DNA of 64,000 nucleotides from NCBI GenBank assembly GCA_964639245.1, contig CAZXCU010000002.1:62001-126000 (forward strand), written 5' to 3'. This stretch comes from SB15 sp964639245 (GTDB lineage: Bacteria; Chloroflexota; Anaerolineae; Aggregatilineales; J027). This document shows, in pieces, positions 44,402 through 52,552 of the stretch. The translations under genes were made by a program, and so were the position numbers. The notes under the pieces are model-generated. The model ran no database searches. It saw only the letters and a list, made by a program, of their open reading frames with translations, and was not told the origin of the DNA. The number at the start of each line of letters is the position of its first letter. Position 1 is the stretch's first letter.

Positions 44402-45664
44402 ATGAAACGCTATCATGCTGCCTCGAAAACGCCGGAACAGGCGAACTTCGACCATTTAGTATGGGATATTGCTTGGTTTGGGATTGCGTTTACCGCAACC
44501 AGCCGCTTCATGTCCGTGTTCGCTATTCGTGCGGGGGCGGATGCCATTCATTTAGGGTTGATTTCTTCACTGCCCGCTATTGGTATGTTGATTGCTTCCT
44601 ATCTGGCGGTGCGCTGGCGCAGACGTTACGAAAACAGTGTGCAGGCGGTTTTTTGGCCTTCCTTTTTCTTTCGCTTTGTTTTTCTGCTGCCTGCCTTTAC
44701 CCCGTTTTTCCCGGAAAAATGGCAGCCCCTGTGGTTGATTCTGTCCGTGGTGTTGCCTGCCTTGCCGCAGGGCATCGCCTCCGTGATTTTTATTGCCCTC
44801 ATGCGCGAATCAGTCGAAACGAAGCGCGTCACCGATTTGGTTAGCCGTCGTTTTGTGGCCTTGAATATTGCGGTGGCGTTGGGCGCGTTGACCTTTGGCA
44901 TCTGGCTAGAAAAAGTTCCCTACCCCGTCAACTATCAAATCATGTTTTTGGTGGCGTTTGCGGCAACAATGGTCAGCTTGTGGGAAGTCACCCAGATTCA
45001 ACCCCTCGCCACGACCCCCAGTGGGCTGGCTTTGGATGAGGAAATTCAAATCAACCCATGGCGTGACCCCAACTTCCAAAAAGTTGCTATCATTGTGATG
45101 GTGTCTTTCATTGCCTTTTTCTCGGTGTTCCCGATAGTGCCGCTGAGATTGGTGGATGATTTGGACGCAACCGAAGGCTTCATGGCAATTTTTAGCGTGC
45201 TGGAACTTGCCGCCGCCGCAACCATGGCAAATTTTGCGCCCAAGCTGGTACGCGCAGTCGGCGCACGTAAAATGATCGGGGTGGCAATGATTGGCACGGG
45301 TATCGGGTCAGTGATTGTGGCAACCGCCCCCTCATTGGAAGTTGCCCTGCTGGGGGCAGTCTTTTTGGGCGGTTCATGGACAAGCGTCGACATCAGTAGC
45401 TTTAGCTTTTTTAACGAAAACGCGCCCCAGAAAGGCAATGCGCGGTTTTCCCAAGCCTATTATCAAGTCTCTGCGATTGCGCTGTTCGTTGGGCCAATGA
45501 TTGGTAGCCAACTTGCTAACGCTGGCATGACTCTGACCGCTGTACTGATTTTCGGGGCGCTGCTCCGCATGAGCGCGGGGGTTTTCTCGCTCACCGCCAG
45601 CCCTATGCGTCGGATGATGACCCAGCGCCAGCCCAGCCAGCACCGCGTGGTTGGCAAAGGCTAA
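44402..45664 (+). CDS. MFS transporter
   Basis: A 420-residue, 12-helix major facilitator superfamily protein. The N-terminus VWDIAWFGIAFTATSRFMSVFAIRAGADAIHLGL and a basic loop RWRRRYENS after helix 2 fit an MFS antiporter. A second basic motif, MRESVETKRVTDLVSRR, lies near the middle. Substrate is unknown, although the family with this N-terminus is often called a multidrug or sugar efflux protein. The gap 44182-44401 holds the promoter at 44311 and nothing else recognised. Confidence 0.87.
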   Translation: MKRYHAASKTPEQANFDHLVWDIAWFGIAFTATSRFMSVFAIRAGADAIHLGLISSLPAIGMLIASYLAVRWRRRYENSVQAVFWPSFFFRFVFLLPAFTPFFPEKWQPLWLILSVVLPALPQGIASVIFIALMRESVETKRVTDLVSRRFVALNIAVALGALTFGIWLEKVPYPVNYQIMFLVAFAATMVSLWEVTQIQPLATTPSGLALDEEIQINPWRDPNFQKVAIIVMVSFIAFFSVFPIVPLRLVDDLDATEGFMAIFSVLELAAAATMANFAPKLVRAVGARKMIGVAMIGTGIGSVIVATAPSLEVALLGAVFLGGSWTSVDISSFSFFNENAPQKGNARFSQAYYQVSAIALFVGPMIGSQLANAGMTLTAVLIFGALLRMSAGVFSLTASPMRRMMTQRQPSQHRVVGKG

Positions 45665-45681
45665 ATTGCCCGCGCTGAATC

Positions 45682-45714
45682 AAAAAACCCCTCTCCATTA
45701 TTGGTTGAGGGGTT
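45682..45714 (-). terminator. Rho-independent terminator
   Basis: AACCCCTC (45686-45693) pairs with GAGGGGTT (45707-45714). The A-run 45682-45687 gives U residues after the stem on the minus strand, ending the cupredoxin-cytochrome operon. Its G/C arms resemble the palindrome family at 4466 and 53845. Confidence 0.75.
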
Positions 45715-45732
45715 CGGGGTGGGGATGAACCC

Positions 45733-46737
45733 CTACTCTTGAAACGCCAGCACCCACAAATAATCGACCAGCGCCCATGTTTCATCAGGGGTTAAAATTG
45801 TTCCGAAATTCGGCATGTCTGTTCCCATCCCGCCGCGTCGGATTTTGGCGTACAGGACATCATTCCGCCGCGTGAACATATGCGCCAGATTTGCAAACGC
45901 AATCGGACGTTCGGCGGTAAATTCAGCCGCCCGCCCTTCGGACAGTCCTTGAATCCCATGACATGCTGCACAGTTCTTGTTATAAAATTCAATCGTCGCC
46001 GGAGAGACCTCATTTTCTGTCCATAAATGGGCTACAACATCGGCTAGATCCTCTACGGCTACCTCCGGGTTGGCCTGCTGTAAAAGTTCCAGTGCCTTGA
46101 GGGGGGGATTCGTCTGTCGCCATGCGGCGGATAGAATTTCTTCCGGCACGACCACAGAATTTATCAATTGGTGACCGCGTGCGGCGGAGGGTGTCCCGCT
46201 AAACGTCACAGGGAGCGCGGGGATGTCGTCGCCCATATGGGTGGCATCATCAATATTCACCCCTTCCGCCACCAGATTTTCAATCACTTCATCTTGGACG
46301 GGTAGGGGCAAGGCATCGGGATTCGAGGGGTCATACACTTCGATAATCCCGCGCATCCGCCATGTATCGGGACTGCTCCACACATTGTTATAAAAGGTGT
46401 AGGTGCCAGTTTTATCAAATGTCAGGGTAATTTCTTTCGATTCGCCGAGTGCAATTTCGCCGACCTCGACATTCATCCCCGAACCAATGGCGACCCCATG
46501 TGTGATGTCCGTCGAGGTAAAACGCAGCGTGACGGCTTTTCCCAGTGGTACACGAATTGCCGTAGGGTCGAATCCGCCTGATTCCGGCGCAGAAGCCCGG
46601 ATCGAAATCACACGGTTTTCAGGAGCATCGCTGGTTGCATCGCGCAAGCGAAATTGATACAGCGCCAGCACCAAGGGCAGTCCGGCGGCGACAAAAATCA
46701 CCGCCATGCGTGAGAGAATTGCCCGTTCGGTAATCAT
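45733..46737 (-). CDS. Membrane cupredoxin-cytochrome c fusion
   Basis: 334 residues. One N-terminal membrane helix (MAVIFVAAGLPLVLALYQF). A cupredoxin-like domain (about 40-150) has TSTDITHGVAIG and TFYNNVWSSPDTWRMRG. The usual CuA cysteines are absent there, while the histidine and the methionine of the C-x3-C...M loop remain. A cytochrome c domain (245-334) has NCAACHG and axial MGTDMPNFG. It resembles a COX2-cytochrome c subunit that has lost CuA. The start overlaps the DUF1573 stop as ATGA. Confidence 0.82.
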   Translation of the reverse strand: MITERAILSRMAVIFVAAGLPLVLALYQFRLRDATSDAPENRVISIRASAPESGGFDPTAIRVPLGKAVTLRFTSTDITHGVAIGSGMNVEVGEIALGESKEITLTFDKTGTYTFYNNVWSSPDTWRMRGIIEVYDPSNPDALPLPVQDEVIENLVAEGVNIDDATHMGDDIPALPVTFSGTPSAARGHQLINSVVVPEEILSAAWRQTNPPLKALELLQQANPEVAVEDLADVVAHLWTENEVSPATIEFYNKNCAACHGIQGLSEGRAAEFTAERPIAFANLAHMFTRRNDVLYAKIRRGGMGTDMPNFGTILTPDETWALVDYLWVLAFQE

Positions 46738-47258
46738 GGAATCCAGTTGGAACGCGCTACAAAGGTTGTTTTCGGGGAGGCAGGGTCGTTGGTGGTCAAA
46801 TGCACATGAAATTCATGCTGACCGCCCATGCCCTCGTGCATCGAATATTCCATGCTCACTACCGCCGTTTGTCCGGGTTCAAGCACATCGCTGCTAATAC
46901 TGGCTTTCGGCGGGCAGCACCCTTCGACCACTTCCACGATGATATTCGGGTCAGTCACCATCAGGGGACTATCGCCGACATTCCGTATCACAAATTCAGA
47001 CCGCACCGGACGGTTATATTTGACATCCCCATGATCCACTTCGCCTTTGACCACTTCCACACGCGGAGCGCCGGAAACCTGCGGGGTAAAATTGGGGTCA
47101 ATTTCTACGCTGTCGTTGTCATCCCCTCCGCGTGTAAAAATCACGATGCCAAGAACCAGCACCACCACTGCCCCAACTACGCCGAAAAGAACATAGGGCG
47201 AAATTTTAGATTTTGGCGAATGATGATGATTGTGTGTTTTTTTGAGTCGTTTGGTCAT
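46734..47258 (-). CDS. Membrane-anchored DUF1573 protein
   Basis: 174 residues. A His-rich N-terminus (HNHHHSPKSK) precedes one membrane helix (VLFGVVGAVVVLVLGIVIF). An exported Ig-like DUF1573 domain follows, with DHGDVKYNRPVRSEFVIRN and EVVEGCCPPKASIS. The histidine cluster and cysteine pair could bind copper or iron, which is an inference. Lies between the PCYCGC protein (15-base gap) and the cupredoxin-cytochrome. Confidence 0.82.
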   Translation of the reverse strand: MTKRLKKTHNHHHSPKSKISPYVLFGVVGAVVVLVLGIVIFTRGGDDNDSVEIDPNFTPQVSGAPRVEVVKGEVDHGDVKYNRPVRSEFVIRNVGDSPLMVTDPNIIVEVVEGCCPPKASISSDVLEPGQTAVVSMEYSMHEGMGGQHEFHVHLTTNDPASPKTTFVARSNWIP

Positions 47259-47273
47259 GATGTCCTCTCCCTG

Positions 47274-47726
47274 TTAGTTGGTTGGCATGGCTGTATCGGT
47301 TGACGGGCCATAGGCGCTATACACTGCGTCGACGTACTGCCTGATTTCCAACTGGGTTTTGCCATCCTCCTTGAGGCGCATCACATCATGGGCAATGTCC
47401 ACGCAAATACCACAGCCTAACGCATGGGTATCATAGACAATTTCGCCGTTGGGTTTGAATTCCTGCACATAGCAGCTCAAATTGCTCTCATGCCCCATAT
47501 TGCCGCAGCCACAGTAACACGGTTGATGGGTTAAATCTTCGGGGTGTGACACGGCAAATTCATAGGCTTCCTGCACACGCGGCGGGGCTTCGCGCACAAA
47601 ATCGGGCATTTGGTGACCGGTGGCTTCTTCAGATTTGGCTTCTTTGCCGCTGCACGCGGAAAGCGCCAGCAACGGCAGCAGGGCAACCACAAGTATTTTT
47701 ACAATTAGGAGTTTTCGAGTGTTCAT
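47274..47726 (-). CDS. PCYCGC-motif lipoprotein
   Basis: 150 residues. The signal peptide ends in a lipobox (LALSAC, lipid cysteine about 25). The PCYCGCGNMGHESNLSCYV segment (about 90) contains the family's PCYCGC signature and a further cysteine pair, CGICVDIAHDVM. Cysteines and histidines suggest metal or redox binding. First gene of a three-gene envelope operon with DUF1573 and cupredoxin-cytochrome c. Confidence 0.88.
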   Translation of the reverse strand: MNTRKLLIVKILVVALLPLLALSACSGKEAKSEEATGHQMPDFVREAPPRVQEAYEFAVSHPEDLTHQPCYCGCGNMGHESNLSCYVQEFKPNGEIVYDTHALGCGICVDIAHDVMRLKEDGKTQLEIRQYVDAVYSAYGPSTDTAMPTN

Positions 47727-47775
47727 ATTTTTGCTTCCTCACCAGAGTCTATGCTGGTACTGTAACAAAAATGAA

Positions 47776-47786
47776 CATTGTCAATG
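47776..47786. promoter_or_regulatory. Palindrome near the PCYCGC operon start
   Basis: CATTG-T-CAATG, an 11-base perfect odd palindrome, overlapping a TTGACA hexamer read on the minus strand, upstream of the lipoprotein gene. A TACAGT follows at 14 bases, too short for a standard promoter. A metal- or redox-responsive operator is possible but no family motif is recognised. Confidence 0.3.
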
Positions 47787-47927
47787 AGTGTTACCCATCC
47801 CCAATTTTTTAGCCAATCATCATTTTAATCATTTTTATCTGAAAAATGCCCAAAAGATGCGCTAAATGGCGCATGACACCCCCACTAGCGCGCAATATCA
47901 TTAAACATTGATCAATTCCCACCCACC

Positions 47928-49133
47928 TCACTCACATTTCCCGATAATCTGACACAATTGGCGAATTCGCAGTTGGTCATAGCGGTAAATGAAGGAAGTC
48001 AACTCCAGCAAAGTTGTTGGGCCGTAAATGCTGTGGCGGGCGGGACGTGTCCATGCCTGCGGGGGCAGTGATTCCAGAAAAGCCACCGTCTGCATCCGTT
48101 CCGCCGCAAAATCTAGCGCCGTGGCGTATCCTTCCGCGTTCGATAAATCGCGGGTGGTTGGTTGGGTCGGATTCCAGCGCACAGGCAAAAACGGATTCGT
48201 CTCGCGGGCAATGGTTGCCAAATCAGGACGTTGGACTGTCCGTTCATATTCTTCCAAGTGTGCGACGACCTCCAGCGGAGTCCATTCGTTCGGGTCAGGG
48301 CGCTGAGTCCAGTAGCGTTCCGGCATCGGTTCCACCATCCCCATCACCGCGCCCGCGCTGCCTGTCAAACGTGGCGGAATATGTGTCGGTTCAACCGCCC
48401 GGCGGCTTAATTGAGACAGCCAATTTTGCTGCACCAACCGCCCGGCAAAATCCGCCAGCGTGCCACAGTCATCCGGCATACTTTCGCCACCCGGCAACTT
48501 TTGATTGTTCGTAATCCAGAAAGTTCGCATCCCCGTTTTAGCGGCAGCGACAATATCATTTTGCCAGTCATTCCCCACCATGATGGTTTCATAGGGTTCT
48601 AAACCAACATGCGCCATGATTTCTTCGTAATATTGGGGGTGCGGTTTGGTAAAATGCGAATTTTCCGCGTGAGTAAACCGGGCAAAAGGCCACGTTTGCA
48701 ATCCTGCCCACGCCATGCGCTGTTCAATTCCCGATTGTAAATAAATCGGGTTTGTTGCAATCACGACGGTATATTCATGCTCAAACAGCCATTCCACAAG
48801 GGGTAATGCACTGGGGTCAGGGCGCATGAATCGACTCAAACCGGGATACACATCCTGATAAAATTGGTGGATTTTTTCATCGAGTAGCGGTGCTAAATCG
48901 GGCGATGGTAGCGTTTTGACCAGCGTATCCCGATACAGGGTATCTATTCGGACGGTGGGCGAAAAATTCTGCACCACCGCCCGCACCCCGCGAATCAAAT
49001 GTTCCGGCGAGTCGGGCAGCCCGACTTCTCGATGCAAATACTGTGTTAGTTCCAGAATCAGATTTTGGAGAAACGCATCTCCACCGAGTAGCAGCGTATC
49101 ATCGAGGTCAAGCAGCACCGCTTTAATCGTCAT
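47928..49133 (-). CDS. HAD hydrolase fused to a DinB-like domain
   Basis: 401 residues from the ATG at 49133; an upstream reading adds eight residues and deepens overlap. The HAD phosphatase (1-240) has VLLDLDDTLLLG (nucleophile Asp), VVIATNP and TIMVGNDWQNDIVAA. The C-terminal 150 residues have a DinB/DfsB four-helix pattern: WTPLEVVAHLEEYERTV and LLELTSFIYRYDQLRI, with possible metal histidines. Together they suggest a phosphatase joined to a thiol- or metal-dependent transferase-like fold. The stop of the gene at 49123 overlaps its start by 11 bases. Confidence 0.82.
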   Translation of the reverse strand: MTIKAVLLDLDDTLLLGGDAFLQNLILELTQYLHREVGLPDSPEHLIRGVRAVVQNFSPTVRIDTLYRDTLVKTLPSPDLAPLLDEKIHQFYQDVYPGLSRFMRPDPSALPLVEWLFEHEYTVVIATNPIYLQSGIEQRMAWAGLQTWPFARFTHAENSHFTKPHPQYYEEIMAHVGLEPYETIMVGNDWQNDIVAAAKTGMRTFWITNNQKLPGGESMPDDCGTLADFAGRLVQQNWLSQLSRRAVEPTHIPPRLTGSAGAVMGMVEPMPERYWTQRPDPNEWTPLEVVAHLEEYERTVQRPDLATIARETNPFLPVRWNPTQPTTRDLSNAEGYATALDFAAERMQTVAFLESLPPQAWTRPARHSIYGPTTLLELTSFIYRYDQLRIRQLCQIIGKCE

Positions 49134-49479
49134 CGAGGTTTTCCAATGCGGCTGCAAAAATATCTAAGCCCGGACGTTCGCGGTTGCACGCCGTACACCC
49201 TACATACGGGTCGTCCACCGGAATTGTGTGTTTTTCGCACCGTGCCGACACGTTCATCTGATGCCCCAAACCCAACAGACGGGCTTTTGATTCGAGCGTG
49301 AGGTGCAAAAACGGACTGGAATTTGCCATTAAAATATGTGGTACAGGACACTTGGCACATTCCGATGGAATCCAATGCCGCGAATTGGGCGTGCGTTCAA
49401 TCCGGCACTCCTGCACATTTCGCCCGCGATGAAAGTCCTCATAATAAAATTTACATTCGTGTCCGGCTGGCGTTTTCAT
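49123..49479 (-). CDS. Small cysteine-rich protein, probable zinc binder
   Basis: 118 residues with cysteines in pairs: SECAKCPVPHI (40-50) and GCTACNRER (94-102), plus single cysteines near 9, 25 and 81. That fits one or two zinc sites. It has no known family I recognise. It overlaps the HAD-DinB gene start by 11 bases and probably shares its mRNA. Confidence 0.68.
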   Translation of the reverse strand: MKTPAGHECKFYYEDFHRGRNVQECRIERTPNSRHWIPSECAKCPVPHILMANSSPFLHLTLESKARLLGLGHQMNVSARCEKHTIPVDDPYVGCTACNRERPGLDIFAAALENLDDD

Positions 49480-49589
49480 GACTTTTGCCCTGTGCTAGCT
49501 ACAAAAAAAGTGTCGCACAAAACAGGGGGTTTTGCTAGTCAATCTATTTTATAGGAGTGATTTCTTACAGAGTAACAAGAACTGTGGTA

Positions 49590-49611
49590 AAACAAGGGGC
49601 ATAAGCCCCTC
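49590..49611 (-). terminator. efp terminator
   Basis: AGGGGC (49595-49600), loop ATAA, GCCCCT (49605-49610). On the minus strand the stem is followed by TGTTTT. It lies 48 bases after the efp stop. Confidence 0.7.
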
Positions 49612-49658
49612 GTTTGCTATTGCTTCGCTTTGGCTGATTGCTGAGCGCTGAATACAAA

Positions 49659-50216
49659 TTAAACGCGGGTCAGATATTCGCCTGTTTCGGTGTTAATACG
49701 GATGGTATCACCGATGTTCACAAACAACGGCACAGAAACGGTCAAGCCAGTTTCCATGATGGCTTTTTTGCTCGCGCCCGTTGCGGTATCGCCTGCCACC
49801 GCGTTTTCAGAATCGGTGACTTTGAGTTCCACCGTCCCCGGCAAAATGTAGTCAATGATCTCATCTTCATACACGGCTAGCTTGAGCGACACATTTTCAC
49901 GCAGATACAGGGCATCATCGCCAAAAACATCGCGGCGCAGTTGGGGTTGGTCGTAGGTTTCGGTATTCATGAAATTCATGAATTCGCCATCGTCGTACAG
50001 ATATTCCACCGTCACGGTTTCGACACGAATATCCTGCACCTTATCGCCAGAGTTAAAGGTCATTTCGGTGGTCGAGCCTGTCCGCAAATTCCGCACGTTG
50101 ACACGGATGGTTGCTCCACCGCGTCCGGTTTTGTTGTGGTGATACTTCAAGACTTTGTACAGCTCGTTATCGAGCGTGAAATTTGTACCGTTCCGAAGTT
50201 GGTTGACATCAATCAT
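49659..50216 (-). CDS. efp: Elongation factor P
   Basis: A 185-residue three-domain EF-P that rescues ribosomes stalled at polyproline stretches. Domain I begins MIDVNQLRNGTNFTLDNELY, and the tip loop is HHNKTGRGGATIR. The tip residue is Arg32 rather than the Lys34 modified in E. coli. No modification gene (earP, epmA/B) was seen in this window. The C-terminal domain ends TGEYLTRV. It stands alone, with a possible structured leader upstream (50309-50451). Confidence 0.95.
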   Translation of the reverse strand: MIDVNQLRNGTNFTLDNELYKVLKYHHNKTGRGGATIRVNVRNLRTGSTTEMTFNSGDKVQDIRVETVTVEYLYDDGEFMNFMNTETYDQPQLRRDVFGDDALYLRENVSLKLAVYEDEIIDYILPGTVELKVTDSENAVAGDTATGASKKAIMETGLTVSVPLFVNIGDTIRINTETGEYLTRV

Positions 50217-50308
50217 GTGTGTTCTTACTCATGCTTTGCTTTTTGGCACGGCATTATACAGACCGCTACCCCAAAATGAAAGCGTGGAGTGCCATAATCC
50301 GCACATGA

Positions 50309-50416
50309 CAAAAAAATCCCCCACTTTTCTGTGAGGGATTCCTCAAATTGGGAGAAATATCTGCGAAGTCTTTTGGAAAAACTTCGACACTTGCACGATA
50401 TTTGTACAAGATTTGT
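50309..50416 (-). ncRNA. Candidate small RNA or efp leader
   Basis: On the minus strand, a predicted start near 50416 is followed by a hairpin with arms CGAAGT/ACTTCG (50366-50389) and then a terminator-like stem (AATCCC...GGGATT, 50315-50340) followed by a U-run (A at 50309-50316). About 108 bases. It ends 90 bases before efp, so it may be an independent RNA or an attenuated efp leader. It has no protein-coding pattern I trust. Confidence 0.35.
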
Positions 50417-50422
50417 ATATAT

Positions 50423-50451
50423 ATCATAGCTCAAAAAAGCAGCCTTGACTA
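50423..50451 (-). promoter_or_regulatory. Candidate promoter upstream of efp
   Basis: On the minus strand, TAGTCA (50451-50446), 17 bases, TATGAT (50428-50423). It would start the candidate RNA above, about 200 bases before efp. Confidence 0.4.
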
Positions 50452-50483
50452 GATTTTTCAGAAATTCATCTTTTTTTCTAATA

Positions 50484-50515
50484 GAAAAAAGACCCCTTGC
50501 CACGATGACAAGGGG
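50484..50515 (-). terminator. Rho-independent terminator
   Basis: CCCCTTG (50493-50499) and CAAGGGG (50509-50515), 9-base loop, with A-run 50485-50490 giving U residues on the minus strand. It ends the membrane-protein gene at 50539. The whole gap 50217-50538 holds only this, the candidate promoter and the candidate RNA. Confidence 0.85.
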
Positions 50516-50538
50516 CGCAAAAGGAGAAAAGCGTTGGC

Positions 50539-50910
50539 TTAAAAACTTTGAAAAGCGACGACCAGAATCAGCAAGTTAAACAGGGTTGCCCAAGTGCGCG
50601 AACTTGGCGTAATTGTTTGCCACCATGCACCCATCACCAGCAGCGAGAGTCCCGCCGCCAAAAGTGCCACACTTGCCCACCAATCCACATTCATCAATAA
50701 GCCAATTCCCGCCTGAATGGAAAGGAACATGGCTGCCAACCACAGCAGGCCAAACAGCCGTGCAATCGGTGATTTCAAGCCGATGCTTTGCGACATCACC
50801 CACGATTTCACAGTAAATTCTTGGGGTAGGCTTGTCCATGCCGCCAGAAACCCCATCACGTGTCCTACTCCATGTGCCATCAGCGCAACGGCAAACACCA
50901 TTTGAGTCAT
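50539..50910 (-). CDS. Small four-helix membrane protein
   Basis: 123 residues with about four membrane helices: MVFAVALMAHGVGHVMGFLA, LFGLLWLAAMFLSIQAGIGL, WWASVALLAAGLSLLVMGAW, and LFNLLILVVAFQSF. The HGxGHxxGF sequence in the first helix recurs in a group of uncharacterised bacterial membrane proteins. No function is known. Monocistronic, bounded by its own terminator. Confidence 0.68.
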   Translation of the reverse strand: MTQMVFAVALMAHGVGHVMGFLAAWTSLPQEFTVKSWVMSQSIGLKSPIARLFGLLWLAAMFLSIQAGIGLLMNVDWWASVALLAAGLSLLVMGAWWQTITPSSRTWATLFNLLILVVAFQSF

Positions 50911-51105
50911 AGAAAATCCTTGTGTTTGAATCTCACACCTTGAGCATAAAGGGAAAATGGCGGGGTGTCATCTGATGAAAAGTAGGTTTATCGCGTGATA
51001 GAGAACATTTTCACAAAGTCATTCTCTATAATTTGTAACAAAGTTTTATGGACGGCATTGCATGGATGCCGCCCTGTATCAGTAAAAATTATCCTACAGT
51101 TTGCT

Positions 51106-51870
51106 TTACGACAAAATCAGACTTACCGGACAGTGGTCAGACCCCAAGACCTCAGGATGAATCTCCGCCCCTGCCACACGCGGCACAAGGTCATCGCTCA
51201 CAAAAAAGTAATCAATCCGCCAACCAATGTTTCGTTCGCGTGCGCCACTGCGGTTTGACCACCATGAATATGCCTCTGCTCGGTCAGGATTCAAATGGCG
51301 GAAAACATCCACATATTTGGCAATCACCAATTCGTCCATCCACGCCCGTTCTTCTGGCAAGAATCCGGTAGTTTTGTGGTTATCTTTCGGGCGGGCAAGG
51401 TCAATTTCTTGGTGGGCGGTGTTCACATCCCCGCAAAAAATCACTGATTTACCGTTTGTGCGACAGGTGTTGCAATATTCCAGAAAGGCTTTTTTATACG
51501 CCATTTTGTAGGGTACCCGGCTTAAATCGCGTCCCCCATTGGGAAAATACGCCCCCAGAATCACAAAATCGTCATATTCCGCAACAATTGTCCGCCCCTC
51601 AATGTCATATTCAGGGATGCCCAAGCCCAATGTCACCGATTTCGGCTCGGTTTTGCTGAACAGCGCCACCCCGCTATAACCTTTTCGTTCCGCCGCTGCC
51701 CAATAGGTATGATAGCCTTCGGGTTTGAGCAGCGCTTCGTCCAACTGGTCAGGACTGGCTTTGGTTTCCTGTAAAAATAAAATATCGGGGTCGGTTTGCC
51801 GCAACCAGTCCAGAAACCCCTTTTTCTGCACCGCCCGAATCCCATTGACATTCCACGCAACCAATTTCAT
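51106..51870 (-). CDS. xth: Exodeoxyribonuclease III
   Basis: A 254-residue AP endonuclease/3'-5' exonuclease for base-excision repair. Starts at the ATG at 51870 (MKLVAWNVNGIRA) with GAGG upstream; a TTG at 51894 would overlap Uma2. Catalytic residues: WNVNG, LFLQETKA (Glu), GDVNTAHQEID (Asp, Asn), WRIDYFF, and GSDHCPV (Asp, His). One of two copies that flank a Uma2 gene; it is more divergent from copy two than a recent duplication would be. Confidence 0.94.
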   Translation of the reverse strand: MKLVAWNVNGIRAVQKKGFLDWLRQTDPDILFLQETKASPDQLDEALLKPEGYHTYWAAAERKGYSGVALFSKTEPKSVTLGLGIPEYDIEGRTIVAEYDDFVILGAYFPNGGRDLSRVPYKMAYKKAFLEYCNTCRTNGKSVIFCGDVNTAHQEIDLARPKDNHKTTGFLPEERAWMDELVIAKYVDVFRHLNPDRAEAYSWWSNRSGARERNIGWRIDYFFVSDDLVPRVAGAEIHPEVLGSDHCPVSLILS

Positions 51871-51877
51871 TGTTGTT

Positions 51878-52540
51878 TTAATCCTCAAGTTCAAACATCT
51901 TTTGAACAGCTTTACCTACCGCAATAGTTTGTGGAAATTCCTCAGACCATAGCGTAGGCACATGCACTTTTAACTTAGGCAGCAAAGGCGTTTCATAATT
52001 TTGTTCTGTGTCTACTTCTTGACGGATATAAATGTCATCCACCAGCCGATGAAAATCACATACCTTACGCTTGTAATCTATAATCCAATACTCTTTGACT
52101 CCACCCTTTTCATATTCCTCAAATTTATCACCATAGTCTCGTGCTACACTTTCAGCGGAGACAATCTCAATGCAAATATCGGCTGCGCCTTTGATTTTGG
52201 TGTCGGTCACTTTTTCCATACTCGATTTGAGAATGATCATAACATCCGGCTCACGTTTTGAACCAACATCTTTTAGCTCCATCATCAGCGATTGCACGAT
52301 GACTTTTCCAATGGGATTCAGTTCAAAATACGCATCCAACAAATGTCCCAGATACAATAGCAACTCTGCATGAGGAAGACTCGAAGCAGCCACGTTAATT
52401 ACCACGCCCCTCACCCATTCATAAAAGCCATCTAAATACTTTTGCTCAAATTCTTCTTCGGATACATTGACTGCCACAATCTCCCCTGCGGGTAAGCGGA
52501 CAGCGGGTGTTATTTGTTCTCCGATAAGTTTTTCAACCAT
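51878..52540 (-). CDS. Uma2/DUF820 family nuclease
   Basis: 220 residues of the Uma2 family (PD-(D/E)xK nuclease fold). The metal-site pattern is SKREPDVMIIL and ICIEIVSAESVARDYGDKFEEYEKGGVKEYWIID. Target unknown; the family is often multi-copy in cyanobacteria and Chloroflexota and linked to mobile DNA. It is AT-richer than its neighbours and sits seven bases before one xth and 12 bases after the other, on the same strand. Confidence 0.85.
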   Translation of the reverse strand: MVEKLIGEQITPAVRLPAGEIVAVNVSEEEFEQKYLDGFYEWVRGVVINVAASSLPHAELLLYLGHLLDAYFELNPIGKVIVQSLMMELKDVGSKREPDVMIILKSSMEKVTDTKIKGAADICIEIVSAESVARDYGDKFEEYEKGGVKEYWIIDYKRKVCDFHRLVDDIYIRQEVDTEQNYETPLLPKLKVHVPTLWSEEFPQTIAVGKAVQKMFELED

Positions 52541-52552
52541 CTCAGTTTCTCC

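Noticed and set aside
44221..44844. A 207-residue open frame on the plus strand
   Set aside because: It lies mostly inside the MFS gene in another frame, has no Shine-Dalgarno and no family pattern.
50225..50503. A 92-residue minus-strand frame upstream of efp
   Set aside because: It spans a terminator-like stem, an inner hairpin and promoter-like boxes, so a structured RNA fits better than a protein.
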